Shown: positions 24,801 to 33,005, numbered from the stretch's first letter. The stretch is 64,000 bases of DNA from Haliotis asinina (GCF_037392515.1 NW_027133893.1:124001-188000), one strand, 5' to 3'. The notes: a model not told the origin generated them from the letters alone. A program made the numbers and translations.

Positions 24801-26366
24801 TCAATAAAAACACATCTAAATAGCATCTTCTATCTTGGAAGTGAGGTAGGTGTCGAACCACCTTATTTAAACATACCGGGTTCCATGATGCTCGCTTCAC
24901 ACTCACAAACAACATATTTAGCACAAACTCAGGGGTCTGGTGGAAATCTCTGAATAGTGACACCATAAATCGACACCTGGGAGCATTTGACGGCAACACA
25001 ATGATTCGGCATGTCTTTGCTTATGTTGGGAAATCAGCTTCTTACACATTTTATATACAACTGAATGAAACTTCTTCCTCACGTGACGTCACTGCAGGGC
25101 TCTGGCGACAGAGTTACGTAACCTGTCTGTTGTTTCCTTGGCGGACGAGAGTGAAGCAGGGGACTTTTTGGTAACCTTTTAATGTTCGGTGTTAATTAAT
25201 CACACATTTTCTAAGAATGAATTTGGTGTTCTGGTAAAGACTAACCCCAAGTCTTTCAAATGTTATTTGTGTGTTCCGTAAAGTTTGACTGACTGTTTCA
25301 GGCCCTGAACATACGAGGTTGTCATGGGAGTTTCTGTAAATACTCGGACTTCATCAAGAATATTTCTCAGTTCTTGGTAGAGAAAGAGGATTACAAGAGG
25401 ATATGTTCATCAAACATCCTGAAAAAAATAGCTAAAGGTGAGATGTTCCATGCTGTCAGTCAACAATTCATGAACACTGTTTAGTGATGTCAACACTTCA
25501 TGGACACTGTTTAGGGATGTCAACACTTCATAGACACTGTGGATGGGATGTCAACACTTCATGGACACTGTTTAGGGATGTCAACAATTCATGAACACTG
25601 TTTAGTGATGTCAACACTTCATGGACACTGTTTAGGGATGTCAACACTTCATGGACACTGTTTAGGGATGTCAACACTTCATGGACACTGTTTAGGGATG
25701 TCAACAATTCATGAACACTGTTTAGTGATGTCAACACTTCATGGACACTGTTTAGGGATGTCAACAATTCAAGAACACTGTTTAGGGATGTCAACAATTC
25801 ATGAACACTGTTTAGTGATGTCAACACTTCATGGACACTGTTTAGGGATGTCAACAATTCATGAACACTGTTTAGTGATGTCAACACTTCATGGACACTG
25901 TTTAGGGATGTCAGCAATTCATGAACACTGTTTAGTGATGTCAACACTTCATGGACACTGTTTAGGGATGTCAACACTTCATGGACACTGTTTAGTGATG
26001 TCAACACTTCATGAACATTGTTAAGTGATGTCAACACTTCATGGACACTGTTTAGGGATGTCAACAATTCATGAACACTGTTTAGGGATGTCAACACTTC
26101 ATGGACACTGTTTAGGGATGTCAGCAATTCATGAACACTGTTTAGTGATGAACTGTGTCCATGAACTGTTTAGGGATGTCAACACTTCATGGACACAGTG
26201 AGGAGGGTTGTCAAAACTAACAGATGTTTGTTTTAAACGTATGTGTTGTTTCAGGTTATAATGTTGTTTTGTTACACAGAATGATTGTGCTGTTTCAGAT
26301 CTGCTCGTGCATGACAGCAAAGAAGAGGATGATGACGGAAGATCTGAAAGACCTGCAGGACTGTGA
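3611..26366 (+). CDS. ACP6: Lysophosphatidic acid phosphatase type 6-like (histidine acid phosphatase), 10 exons
   Basis: The reading is join(3611-3847, 5052-5183, 11648-11825, 12021-12179, 18738-18808, 19452-19552, 19613-19729, 21705-21873, 25302-25437, 26299-26366). That is 1368 nt, or 455 residues plus TGA; vertebrate ACP6 is about 428. All nine introns are GT-AG and every exon phase fits its neighbours. Family members use a histidine nucleophile to remove phosphate from lysophosphatidic acid, and the vertebrate enzyme is mitochondrial. The nucleophile motif RHGARTP is at residues 64-70, VRSTN at 154-158, and the acid/base HD at 342-343 in YSVHDS. WPPFAADIRLELY and the late Cys block (RGCHGSFC) also follow the ACP6 pattern. 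The N-terminus (MGWWRLKRVTGYLGAVVVC) is basic then hydrophobic, so it could be a targeting signal or membrane anchor. Weak point: exon 3 lacks the usual GQLT motif. The exon model is inferred by eye. Confidence 0.88.
3838..5040 (+). repeat. 98-bp minisatellite built from the exon 1 splice donor (intron 1)
   Basis: About 25 monomers of 48-50 bp alternate as a 98-bp dimer. Each begins with a copy of the exon 1 end and donor (ATAGAACAG|GTGAGT). One type continues TTTGTCCAGACTGCC and the other TTTGTACACAGATCCCC. A few copies are mutated (GTGTGT, or GATGAG at 3989). The array runs from the true donor almost to the exon 2 acceptor, where the last copy passes into TGTGTTCCAG. Open minus-strand frames here repeat every 98 bp and are not genes. 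Confidence 0.93.
5052..5183 (+). CDS. ACP6: ACP6-like exon 2
   Basis: Codes residues 80-123 in phase 0/0 between TTCCAG and GTGAGT. It contains LKSLAGD and ELHYSKTVLQ. This matches the segment after the nucleophile loop in ACP6, before the conserved GG...GQLT block. Confidence 0.8.
5213..6975 (+). repeat. 42-bp minisatellite with paired splice-like sites (intron 2)
   Basis: About 42 copies of a 42-bp unit start 30 nt after the exon 2 donor. Each unit reads CCCTTGTGTCTCAGCAG, GTCCTGGTTTCCCAG, GTAACAATGT, that is an acceptor-like CAG, fifteen bases, and a donor-like CAG|GTAAC. Since 42 is a multiple of 3, frames of 540-600 codons are open on both strands (PAETQGTLLPGKPG or SQQVLVSQVTMSLV repeats). 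No start context, flanking coding sequence or homology supports translation. Confidence 0.94.
6990..7318 (+). repeat. 21-24-bp minisatellite, left part (intron 2)
   Basis: Imperfect repeats of GGGTGGATGTTGTTTACTTA, with GGGTGAATG variants. The same unit resumes at 9641, beyond the hAT remnant, so the transposon splits one older array. Confidence 0.85.
7319..9633 (+). mobile_element. Degenerate hAT-superfamily DNA transposon
   Basis: The element interrupts a minisatellite. Its left end reads CAGAGGTCGATT (7319-7330). Its right end, reverse-complemented, reads CAGGGGGCGATT (9622-9633); this imperfect terminal inverted repeat starts with CAG, as hAT ends do. The interior encodes broken pieces of a transposase on the + strand. 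The eight bases outside each end do not match (AACTTCAG against GACAGGAT), so a target-site duplication is not visible. Either the flanking array was rearranged or the ends are misplaced by a few bases. Confidence 0.7.
7953..9010 (+). pseudogene. hAT transposase remnant (ZNF862-like)
   Basis: Recognisable blocks in order, broken by stops and frameshifts, are: SVLCDGTTDVARTEQEIMF with FIRYV (about 7990-8090); FDGAAVMMGCQSGVAVRL (about 8248-8302); RWLTH and QAIKAMHHLYDALVTHLE (about 8450-8530); then QFVTFYILFLNMLEKLSLVLQ. This succession (CDGTTD, then FDGA, then WL.H, then the C-terminal helices) is that of the hAT transposase RNase-H fold as seen in ZNF862/KIAA1586-type proteins. The TGA after ATEWL and later stops show that it is dead. 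N-terminal zinc finger and dimerisation regions are not visible. Confidence 0.75.
9641..9735 (+). repeat. 21-bp minisatellite, right part (intron 2)
   Basis: Four to five copies of a 21-bp unit, TTTACTTCAGGGTGGATG plus TTG or GAG. This is the same family as 6990-7318. Confidence 0.85.
9774..11275 (+). repeat. 100-bp minisatellite (intron 2)
   Basis: Tandem copies of a 100-bp unit. It carries GGTCAACGACTTCGGTCAG, a variable GACAGGGTCATGAT or ACAGGGGACGCTGC block, TTGATCCAACCTTCAAGAAG, and GTAGTAAGTACCATGTG. Shorter units of about 50 bp keep only the second half. Each unit contains the donor-like strings GTAAGT and GTGAGT. Open minus-strand frames (TYYTCSFLKVGS repeats) are artefacts of the period. 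Confidence 0.92.
11515..11613 (+). mobile_element. Diverged SINE-like fragment (intron 2)
   Basis: A degenerate copy of the first 90 bases or so of the repeat at 35028. It aligns through GCAATATTTCAGCAATAT, GGAACAGACGATCCAGTG and AGCATGAGCATTGAT. No coding capacity. Confidence 0.65.
11648..11825 (+). CDS. ACP6: ACP6-like exon 3 (VRSTN motif)
   Basis: Codes residues 124-182 plus one base, entering in phase 0 after ACTTACAG and leaving in phase 1 at TCAG|GTGAGG. VRSTNINRTIASARCVLAGI is a very good match to the family. The first 20 residues or so (GLVRTSSKLDLFMVLKILR) take the place of the usual GQLTxxGxxQxxxLGxRLR block but keep only its spacing and the F...LR positions. Either the acceptor is misplaced, a further exon is missing, or this paralogue has diverged. 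Confidence 0.8.
11925..12005 (+). repeat. Short 28-bp tandem repeat (intron 3)
   Basis: Three imperfect copies of a unit containing GACTGACATAGTGTCTGCC, in the 195-bp intron just before its acceptor. Confidence 0.7.
12021..12179 (+). CDS. ACP6: ACP6-like exon 4
   Basis: Codes residues 183-235 with phase 1 at both ends, between GCGTTTCAG and CTAG|GTGAGA. DEVLLPNPHVCSVVRD fits the ACP6 segment that follows the VRST helix, and IQQDRLHLEKILG fits the helix after it. Confidence 0.82.
12495..14255 (+). repeat. 18/26-bp minisatellite (intron 4)
   Basis: About 1.75 kb of tandem units built from two modules, CCCATGGT and CCCATCACACCCATTAGT (or CCCTTTAGT), giving 26-bp units and 18-bp units that lack CCCATGGT. 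Variants (CACTCCC, CATGACACC, TTCTATGG) are shared between distant units, suggesting repeated local block duplication. Confidence 0.94.
14256..15382 (+). other. Intron 4 sequence with a vague degenerate repeat
   Basis: No exon recognised. From about 14690 to 15190 the text repeatedly uses short words such as ACTGGTTCACC, CTGAACTG and TTCACCAC at loose spacing, so it may be a decayed tandem array. Its 114-codon forward open frame (14876-15220) shows no known domain. Confidence 0.35.
15383..15570 (+). repeat. 54-bp tandem repeat, 3-4 copies (intron 4)
   Basis: A unit of 54 bp contains CCCACAGCAAACCTC, TGTTTGTTTATTTCAG and ATTGGAGATAGTAACTAACTAA. The middle block resembles a 3' splice site with its pyrimidine-rich tract, repeated in each copy. 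Confidence 0.88.
16208..16266 (+). repeat. Interstitial telomere-type (CCCTAA)n tract (intron 4)
   Basis: About nine to ten uninterrupted copies of CCCTAA, the C-strand of the TTAGGG telomere repeat used by molluscs and vertebrates. It lies in otherwise ordinary intron sequence. Confidence 0.95.
16267..17479 (+). other. Intron 4 sequence containing a 78-bp direct duplication
   Basis: No exon of the phosphatase fits here. From about 17120 to 17285 a 78-bp segment (TCCCTGGGAGAGCTTGTG to CAGTTGGATCCAG) occurs twice in tandem and starts a third time. A 195-codon open frame over it (16724-17311) shows no domain I know and is probably chance plus duplication. Confidence 0.5.
17480..18720 (+). repeat. 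21-23-bp minisatellite (intron 4)
   Basis: Two alternating modules, TGTATTCACTGAGTGTATTGG and TGCATTCACTGGGAGAATATTGG, are repeated for about 1.2 kb up to the exon 5 acceptor. The array ends about 20 bp before that exon. Confidence 0.93.
18738..18808 (+). CDS. ACP6: ACP6-like exon 5
   Basis: A 71-nt exon between CTTTCAG and GACAG|GTGACA. It enters in phase 1 and leaves in phase 0, for residues 236-259. GVDSS followed by LNFIVVRDDMIARQ parallels the GIDSS...FFILLDNVAAEQ segment of vertebrate ACP6. Confidence 0.8.
19060..19345 (+). repeat. 33-bp minisatellite, first block (intron 5)
   Basis: Units of ACAAACATTACACACATC, ACACATACAACCCTG (33 bp). The same family fills intron 7. As 33 is divisible by 3, Cys-rich minus-strand frames (CDVCNVCQG) and Thr/His/Asn frames stay open, without meaning. 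Confidence 0.92.
19452..19552 (+). CDS. ACP6: ACP6-like exon 6
   Basis: Codes residues 260-292 plus two bases, entering in phase 0 after TCCACAG and leaving in phase 2 at CATGA|GTGAGT. AHGLHVPEKLLLLQAMIERN matches the AHNLP...RMIEQR segment of the family. The following intron is only 60 bp long. Confidence 0.82.
19613..19729 (+). CDS. ACP6: ACP6-like exon 7
   Basis: A 117-nt exon, phase 2 at both ends, from TCGCAG to TCAAG|GTGGGA, for residues 293-331. LELAVRMTAGPALTMAVKEM corresponds to the long helix before the HD motif in ACP6. The donor choice rests on making phase 2 for exon 8. Confidence 0.75.
19865..21295 (+). repeat. 33-bp minisatellite, second block (intron 7)
   Basis: About 1.4 kb of the same 33-bp family as intron 5 (ACAAACATTACACACATC, ACACATACAACCCTG), with a GATGAACATT subtype in the right half. 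A decayed tail of CACACATC-type words continues to about 21660. Confidence 0.93.
21705..21873 (+). CDS. ACP6: ACP6-like exon 8 (HD catalytic motif)
   Basis: Codes residues 332-388, entering in phase 2 after TTGTCAG and leaving in phase 0 at GGGAAG|GTGAGA. VCLYSVHDSLILPL carries the His-Asp pair that acts as general acid and substrate ligand. The segment YDGRWPPFAADIRLELY is near-diagnostic for ACP6. Confidence 0.92.
21874..23985 (+). repeat. 29-bp minisatellite starting at the exon 8 donor (intron 8)
   Basis: About 2.1 kb of a 29-bp unit, GTGTGATATAGACACTG plus TTATAGTGAG. The intron's first bases (GTGAGATGTAGAGACTCTG) already match the unit, so the donor itself is the first, diverged copy. 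Subtypes alternate between GTGAGG and TTGAAG. Larger blocks (for example the TTTGTAGTGTGG run around 22600-22860) are repeated. Confidence 0.93.
23986..25301 (+). other. Right part of intron 8, no feature
   Basis: AT-rich non-repetitive intron sequence. No additional exon in the phase required (0 to 0) and no mobile-element protein was recognised. Confidence 0.4.
25302..25437 (+). CDS. ACP6: ACP6-like exon 9
   Basis: Codes residues 389-433 plus one base, entering in phase 0 after TGTTTCAG and leaving in phase 1 at CTAAAG|GTGAGA. RGCHGSFCKYSDFIKNIS fits the Cys-containing PRGCPDGLCPLDMFL region near the C-terminus of ACP6. Confidence 0.87.
25465..26205 (+). repeat. 30-bp minisatellite starting close to the exon 9 donor (intron 9)
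   Basis: About 25 copies of a 30-bp unit, GATGTCAACACTTCATGGAC plus ACTGTTTAGG. A second subtype reads AACAATTCATGAAC. The array begins within about 30 nt of the splice donor. Open frames on both strands (SLNSVHEVLT repeats) are artefacts. Confidence 0.93.
26299..26366 (+). CDS. ACP6: ACP6-like exon 10 (terminal)
   Basis: Enters in phase 1 after GTTTCAG, codes residues 434-455 (DLLVHDSKEEDDDG, then RSERPAGL) and ends at TGA 26364-26366. The tail is acidic and lies outside the conserved fold. The same frame remains open after the stop into a hexapeptide repeat. Confidence 0.72.
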
Positions 26367-27118
26367 TCAGATGCTCCAGACATAGCCAGTACTCCAGACA
26401 AAGCCCACACTCCAGACATAGCTGTTACTACAGACATAACCAACATTCAAGACATGGCCAACGGTCCAGACACAGTTGACACTCCAGACATATCTGTTAC
26501 TACAGACATAGCCACCACCCAAGACATAGCCAACACTCAAGACATGGCCAACGCTCCAGACACAGCTGACACTCCAGACATAGCTGTTACTATAGACATA
26601 GCCAACACTCAAGACAAAGCCAACACTCAAGACATGGCCAACGCTCCAGACATATCTGTTACTTCAGACACTCCAGACATAGCCAACACTCCAGACACAG
26701 CTGACACTCAGACATAGTTACCACTCAAGACACAGCTGACACTCAAGACATAGCTGTTACTACAGACGTAGCCAACACTCCAGACATATCTGCTACTCCA
26801 GACATAACCAACGCTCCAGACACAGCTGACACTGCAGACACAGCTGATACTCCAAACATAGCCAACACTTCAGATATAGGTGTTACTTCAGACATAGCCA
26901 ACACTTCAGACATAACTGTTACTCCAGACAATCCTGACATAGCTGACTCTTCAGACATAGGCAATGCTCCAGACATAGTCAACGCTCCGGAGTCTGCTGA
27001 GGATCAAACTGTCATGTGTTTCAAGACTAACCAATACTTAAATTGTGTCGGATCTCAAGCCTCCAGATCTCTACAATCTCCATACATTGAACATACCAGT
27101 TGCTGGCCACGTTTCTGA
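26367..27118 (+). repeat. 18-bp repeat with hexapeptide coding pattern, in frame after the ACP6-like stop
   Basis: The unit is 18 bp (for example AACACTCCAGACATAGCC) and reads as a six-residue repeat, [N/D/V]T[P/Q/T]D[I/T/M]A. The frame follows directly from exon 10 past its TGA and stays open to a TAG at 26715-26717. That TAG arises where one base is missing in ACTC-AGAC near 26708. In the next frame the same pattern continues to about 26985, then a unique stretch runs to a TGA at about 27118. It may be 3' UTR, a former coding tail, or an alternatively spliced C-terminus. Confidence 0.8.
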
Positions 27119-27433
27119 TACTCTGGACATATCAGTGTCTTCAGGAACAATGGATGCCATCTACATATCTGACAGTCAGTTTCTTAAGACACAATGGAAG
27201 CGGTAACACATCGGCTTTACTGTAATAGAATGCACTACTAGCTTCACGTCATTTCCAAACACTTGACAGTCTGAAACCATCTCTAAATGGTTAGGGTTGG
27301 GGTTAACCCTCTAAATGCTTGAATCATGTGTGAAGCCTTGCACAGCCATTTATATCAATCAGGTTGGTCAGCAAAAGGATTTGCTTCGCTTGTGAATTCA
27401 AATTGTATCAGGAAGGTGTTAAGTGTCAAATTG

Positions 27434-27439
27434 AATAAA
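27434..27439 (+). promoter_or_regulatory. Possible polyadenylation signal AATAAA
   Basis: AATAAA about 1.07 kb beyond the ACP6-like stop, the first clear canonical hexamer I noticed downstream. No transcript evidence is available. Confidence 0.35.
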
Positions 27440-27522
27440 TATGGAGTTCAGAAAACATACGATCAGGGTTAGGGTTATGATGTTAGGGTTAACGATCTTT
27501 GATGTAATATACATGTGTGGAA

Positions 27523-27640
27523 ACCCTGTGGCGGGTTGGGAAAGCAGGGTTAACCCTAACCATGTGGTGGGTTGGGAAAGCAGGGTTAACCCTAACCCTG
27601 TGGCGGGTTGGGAAAGCAGTGTTAACCCTAACCCTGATGG
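27523..27640 (+). repeat. 36-bp tandem repeat with GGGTTAACCC palindrome
   Basis: Three copies of a 36-bp unit, GTGGCGGGTTGGGAAAGCAG plus GGTTAACCCTAACCCT. Each contains the palindrome GGGTTAACCC fused to a telomere-like CCCTAACCC. Scattered TTAGGG words lie just upstream (27465-27500). Confidence 0.85.
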
Positions 27641-27715
27641 TGCTGGCATGTTATACATGTCAGAAGTTCAGCCAGGGCTCGAACCCCTGTAGTGGTTCGG
27701 TGGGATGTCATCGCA

Positions 27716-27834
27716 GTGAGTGAGTGAGTGAGTGAGTGAGTGAGTGAGTGAGTGAGTGAGTGAGTGAGTGAGTGAGTGAGTGAGTGAGTGAGTGAGTGAG
27801 TGAGTGAGTGAGTGAGTGAGTGAGTGAGTGAGTG
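27716..27834 (-). repeat. (TCAC)n tail of the LINE
   Basis: About 30 copies of GTGA on the + strand, i.e. TCAC on the LINE's own strand, directly at the 3' end of the element. The second LINE 3' end at 44591 carries the same motif, so this is the tail repeat of the family and not an unrelated microsatellite. Confidence 0.88.
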
Positions 27835-28347
27835 CACATCGGCAATATTTTAGCCATATCGTGACGGGAACAAAATACTGAAAAGGAATATATGTGTGTT
27901 ATAAAACCTGTCGACAAAGGACAGTAAAACAACTACAGTATCACAATTTGAATTAAGACTAGCCTGGAAACTAATATCAATATTTAGACAATACAATATA
28001 AAAACAGGCTATAGATCGCAAACAACAGATGGTAGATCGCCATACTAGGACTATGGGGACTTACAGTACCTTTGCTACCTGCATGGACCCTATTTCGATT
28101 TACACCATCCCTTCAGGTGCTTGCGAGTGTACAATATGCTAGCCAAAACTAAAACAACAGGAATACTACGATTACAAGCCTGGCAGACTTAAATTTACGG
28201 TGAATGTTTTTGGACTTACGTACCCTCTCAGGAGGACAATAATTTTACAATACTTCAACCCCCTTTGAGGGTACAGCCACTAACAATTCTAGTTACGAAT
28301 CCAAACTACCAATTATTAAAATATATCTTTTTACAGAAACATATTGC

Positions 28348-31060
28348 TCAAAATTCAATCAAAAAATCAATTTTTTTTAGAAAACCAATAACGAAATAAA
28401 AACTAACGCTGGTAAAAAGATCCTTCATTGTTTTAACTGTAAAATACATATCCCTTGTGATGGAGAATTCAACACAGTCAAGCAGAATATGCTTGACCGT
28501 GACTCTCTCATCACAAGGGATACAAAATGGAGGATCCTCACCTTTTAACAGGTATGCAAGAGTATATCTAGTGTGACCAATACGACATCGTCGTAAAATA
28601 ACCTCTTCAAATCTGGACTGACAACCCAAGTGGGTATAACCAATGTAAGGTTTTATCTCATGTAATTTATTTATACCCACTTGGGTGTCCCACTTCTTCT
28701 GCATCAGATCACGGATATAAGATCTAATGGTGGCTCTAATCACTGTAAGGAATAAGAAGTGGTGTCACAGATTTGTTGAGTGCTGCTTTAGCAGCAAGGT
28801 CAGCCAATGTGTTACCAGAAATGCCTACATGGCTGGGTAACCAACAGAAGACGATGTCGCATTGGCTAGTTGCAAGATCATTATACAATTCAATAATGTC
28901 AATTAAAAGTGGATGTTTGCAAGAAATATTTTTAATAGCCTGAAGGCAAGAAAGAATCGGAATAGATTATATATTGTTTACGTTTAGGGTGTCTTTGAAT
29001 ATATTTGAGAACTGTTAATATGGCTTTAGCTTCTGCTGTAAAAATAGAACTATTATCTGGTAATCTAGAAGATATTGTTCTGGATCCAATGACGGTGGCA
29101 CAAGCCACTGCGCCATCGTCCTTGGATCCATCTGTAAATAAGGATTTGTAATTGCTATATTTATGTTTTAATTGATGATATTCTTGTTTATGTTGTAAGT
29201 CATTTGTTTCTGATGTTTTAAATGATGATAATGTTAGGTCAACTTGTGGCCTAACCAGTTGCCAAGGAGGAGAAGAAAGAAGACGGGAAGGCGATATACT
29301 TTCCATCTCAATGCCGGCAGAAGAAATAAATGGTTTAATTCTGTGCCCAAGAGGTGGAACAAGAGAAGACTTTTTGTTATACAAATCCTCATAAAGCGGA
29401 TTGAACACACAGTTATAGGCAGGGTTAGATTTATTAGAATATAAGTTAGTAATGTATTGTAAAGACAATTTTATACGACGTTGAGTAAGAGACGGTTCAT
29501 CGGCCTCAACGTAGAGACTGTCAATAGGTGAAGTTCTGAAAGACCCACGACAAAGTCTTAAGCCTTGATGGTGGACAGAATCAAGAAGTTTAAGGTTGCT
29601 TTTGCAGGCTCCACCATATACGATGGAGCCATAAGTTTCGAACGGACCTGTGATCGATATAGGTGTAAGAGGGTTGCTTGATCCCCTCCCCACTTTGAGT
29701 TGGAAATAAGTTTCAACAAGTCAAGAGCCTTCAGGCATTAAGTTTTAAGGGACTTAATATGAGGCAGAAATGTTAAATGGGAGTCAAAGATTAGGCCCAA
29801 GAACTTGGCCTCCTTTACAACTTTGATGGGAGTGCCATCTAGAGATAGTTCAGGGTCCTTATGTGGCTTATATTTTCTGCAAAAATGTATACAATTAGTT
29901 TTGCATTTAGAACATTTAAGGCCGTTTTCAAGACACCATTTATTTATTTTGTTTAAACAAAGCTGCAGTTGCCGTTCAATAGTATTCATAGTTTTACCAC
30001 GACAAGAAATATTAAAATCATCCACAAATAACGATCCGTCACTTGAATCGTTTAAAACTTTGGATAAACTATTTATCTTTATACTAAAAAGTGTGACTGA
30101 CAAAATACTGCCTTGAATAACACCCTGATCCTGATTGTAATGATCACACAGGGTAGAACCCACTCGGACTTGAAATTGTTTGTTATTTAAAAATTTGGCT
30201 ATGAATTCAGGCAAACGACCTCGCAAACCGAAATCATGTAAATCTCTCAAAATGCCATATTTCCAGGTTGTGTCATATGCCTTCTCGAGATCAAAAAAGA
30301 CACAGCGTGTTGTTTATTAATCAGTGCGTTTTTCGCAAATGACTCTAAACGCACTAAGTGATCGACAGTACTTCTGTTATTCTGGAAACCTCATTGTATA
30401 TCTGTGATAAGGTTATTTGTTTCCAAATACCAAACATGTCGATTATTTATCATGCGTTCCATGGTCTTGCAAACACAGCTAGTTAAAGATAGTTAATTGG
30501 ATGGATGTGTATGGTCATGTCCAGGTTTAGGTACTACTATGACATCACGCCATGCAGAAGGAAATGTGTTGGAACCATCATTATAAATACATGTCATTGT
30601 CAGAACAAAAGTCCTCTAACAACTTACCTTTAGTGTTTGTAGTTACACTACCCCAGAGTGGGTTGTGCCCATTTAAATCTCCCATTATAATACAGGCTTC
30701 GGGAGTTGGTCATATAGAGCTTGAAGATCAGTTTTGGCAAATGTCGAAGACGGCGAAATATAAAGACAGCATAGCGTAAACGCTACATGTAAAGTAGCTC
30801 TCACTGCAACAGCCTGCATATTAGTATTGAGTGAACGTTTTGTCTGACTAGAACGGATGACCCGCCAGTGGCCCTATCACCCGGTGGTGAAAAACAATGA
30901 TATGCATTAAATTGACGAAGGTCAAATGTATCTGTTTGTTTTAAATATGTCTCTTGGAGACATATCACTGAAGGTGTAAAATCTGGGACTAATAGCTGTA
31001 ACTCATGTAAAATAGTCCTCAATCCTCTGCAGTTCCACTTTACAATATTATTGGAATAAA
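28348..31060 (-). pseudogene. LINE ORF2 (endonuclease, RT, RNase H), broken
   Basis: The endonuclease start is at 31022-30801 (VICLQETYLK) and its core GDLNGHNPLWG is around 30690-30650. The RT (30250-29738) has QGSILSVTLF and the catalytic box FVDD, where YVDD or YADD is usual. The RNase H (29693-28932) includes LFTDGSKDDGAVACA and FTAEAKAIL. The C-terminal block (28743-28348) includes PFCIPCDERVTVKHILLDC, characteristic of I-group elements. Several frameshifts separate these pieces, and part of the endonuclease-RT interval looks reduced. Confidence 0.85.
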
Positions 31061-32326
31061 CTATCTTTTGGGGGGATTTATGGGGGATCTACCCCGCACT
31101 CTTTTGGAGGGCGACAAGCTATATGCCCTAGAATGGACGTTTTCAGAAACGTCCATATCTTCAAGAGACCTGTATTTATTGAACAATTGAATTTTGTTCT
31201 GTGACCCTTTAGGAGCTCTGCCACATTTGTTGTTTTGAAGCATCAGGCTTTGGCTTCGGTTTACTTTTCACAGTTTGTTGACTGTCAGCTGTCGATTGAG
31301 GCTTTGAGTGTGACTGAGATGATGAGGATGATTTGTGATCAAAAGAAGACTTTGATGTACTAGGAAGTGATTCCTCAGTCTGTGATGATATAGCAGGGTA
31401 CAAAAGCTGTGGAGAATATCAATTTATCGAAGTCAAGGCAGTCTGGGAGCCTGTGGATGATTTTGTTATTTTAGAGGTAGACTCCGATGATGTTTTTGCT
31501 ACTGTAGCATAACTTTCTGAAAGATCAGACCTCTTTATCAGTTTTTGTGCCTCAGAAAAGGTGATATTTTGAGTAAACTTTATTCTGTTTATTTCTGTTT
31601 GCTCTTTCCAAATAGGACACTGTTTAGAAAATGACGAATGGTCGACTGAGCAGTTGGTCCATTTTTTTAAATCACTGTCACAGTCTTCTGTTGTGTGTGT
31701 TTTCTCACCACAGTGAGCACACACAACAGAAAATGTGCAAGTATTTACACCGTGTCCATATTTCACGCATTTAAAACACCTGAGCGGGTTGGGGATGTAG
31801 GGGTCAACTTGTATGTTACAATAACCTGCCTTCACTGATTTGGGAGCATTTGGGCATGAGAAAGTAAACAGATAGGTATTTGTTTGGAATGTTTCATTGT
31901 TTTTTCGGGCTGAAAAGCGCTTGACATACAGCACACCTTGATCTTTCATTTCTGATGCTATGTCAATTTCGGACATATCAGCAAACAATCGATCACGATC
32001 TCTGATGATACCTTTACTGGTGTTTGAGGTCTTGTGAGCAGAGACCGTGACCGGAATGCCCACGACAGATTTCATGTTCATCAGGTTCGTTGCTTGTTGC
32101 TTTTTCCCGCACTCACCCGAACGCAAGCGTCTAATGTTTTTCACCTCCCCAGCAATACCGTGAATACCCTTGGACACAGCAAAGGGGTTTTAACAGTGTC
32201 TTGTCAGGAGTCTCAATCACAATGAAACGTGGCTAATATTCAATCGATGCAGACGGTCTCTGGTCAGTATCAACAGGGTCAATATCAAGTGGATGTTTGT
32301 TTTTTTGTTGGGGTTTCATACGCCAT
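31061..32326 (-). pseudogene. LINE ORF1 (gag-like, zinc knuckle), broken
   Basis: The start ATG is at 32326-32324 (MAYETPTKK). The longest continuous piece is 32177-31419. It carries CFKCVKYGHGVNTC and CAHCGEKTHTTEDC knuckles and CPIWKEQTEINRIKF, typical of ORF1 proteins of I-group LINEs. The Ser/Lys-rich tail (31403-31209) and the end GRAPKGSQNKIQLFNKYRSL (about 31220-31160) lie in other frames. At least two frameshifts interrupt it. Confidence 0.85.
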
Positions 32327-32970
32327 AGTAAGTATAATATGGTTCATCATCCGAGCTCCCCACCCACCACGGTGTATCACAAGGACAATGCTGAAGCAAG
32401 CGGGCCTCCAGTTTGCAGCACCAAGGATACCCGGATGATATACTCCAGTAGAAGAATTATAAATAATTAATCCACCAGATCGGCCCATGAGCCACCGCCT
32501 TCTGGGCATTAGACTCTAGGCAAAATTCAGAACTTAAAAATATATTTCAAAACCAGGAAAGTCGGTGAATAATTTAGCCAGTCCCGAAATTAAATGTCCA
32601 AATCAAAGTTGTGCAATGACATATATATATAGTTCATGCACAGGGCTTGGCATGACCAGCCGATTGGTTGAATCGGGCCAATTCAACCACCCGTCTAGGT
32701 GAAGTAAGGGCCAAAGTGGTGTGTTGGGCAAATGGAACGCAGATAAAAGCCCAACTGTCCACAAGCACCAGGATCCCGTCCTCCACCGACACAGGACTCA
32801 ACCCACGGCAACCAGGTTGCCCAATTTAGTCGCCTCTTACGACAAGCAATGGGGTGCTGTGGCCTCTCTCATGAAATGATAATTGTTCTTCCATCAATCG
32901 GCTGTAAATATACTTCAAGCTAACAAAATCAAAACATCTTGATAGCGTAATGTCATCGTATATGGTCGAG

Positions 32971-32973
<3 letters not shown>

Positions 32974-33005
<32 letters not shown>

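Larger units (their letters stand above)
27716..32870 (-). mobile_element. Nearly full-length I/Nimb-type non-LTR retrotransposon, inactive
   Basis: The order on the minus strand is: a 5' UTR of about 540 bp; ORF1 with CCHC knuckles; ORF2 with an apurinic-type endonuclease, reverse transcriptase and RNase H; a C-terminal Cys/His block; a 3' UTR with a conserved ACGATATGGC-type block; and a (TCAC)n tail. An RNase H domain after the RT places it in the I group (I or Nimb clade) and not in Jockey. Both ORFs contain frameshifts. It copies itself by target-primed reverse transcription when intact. Related fragments lie at 44591-44850 and 45290-47160. Confidence 0.85.
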
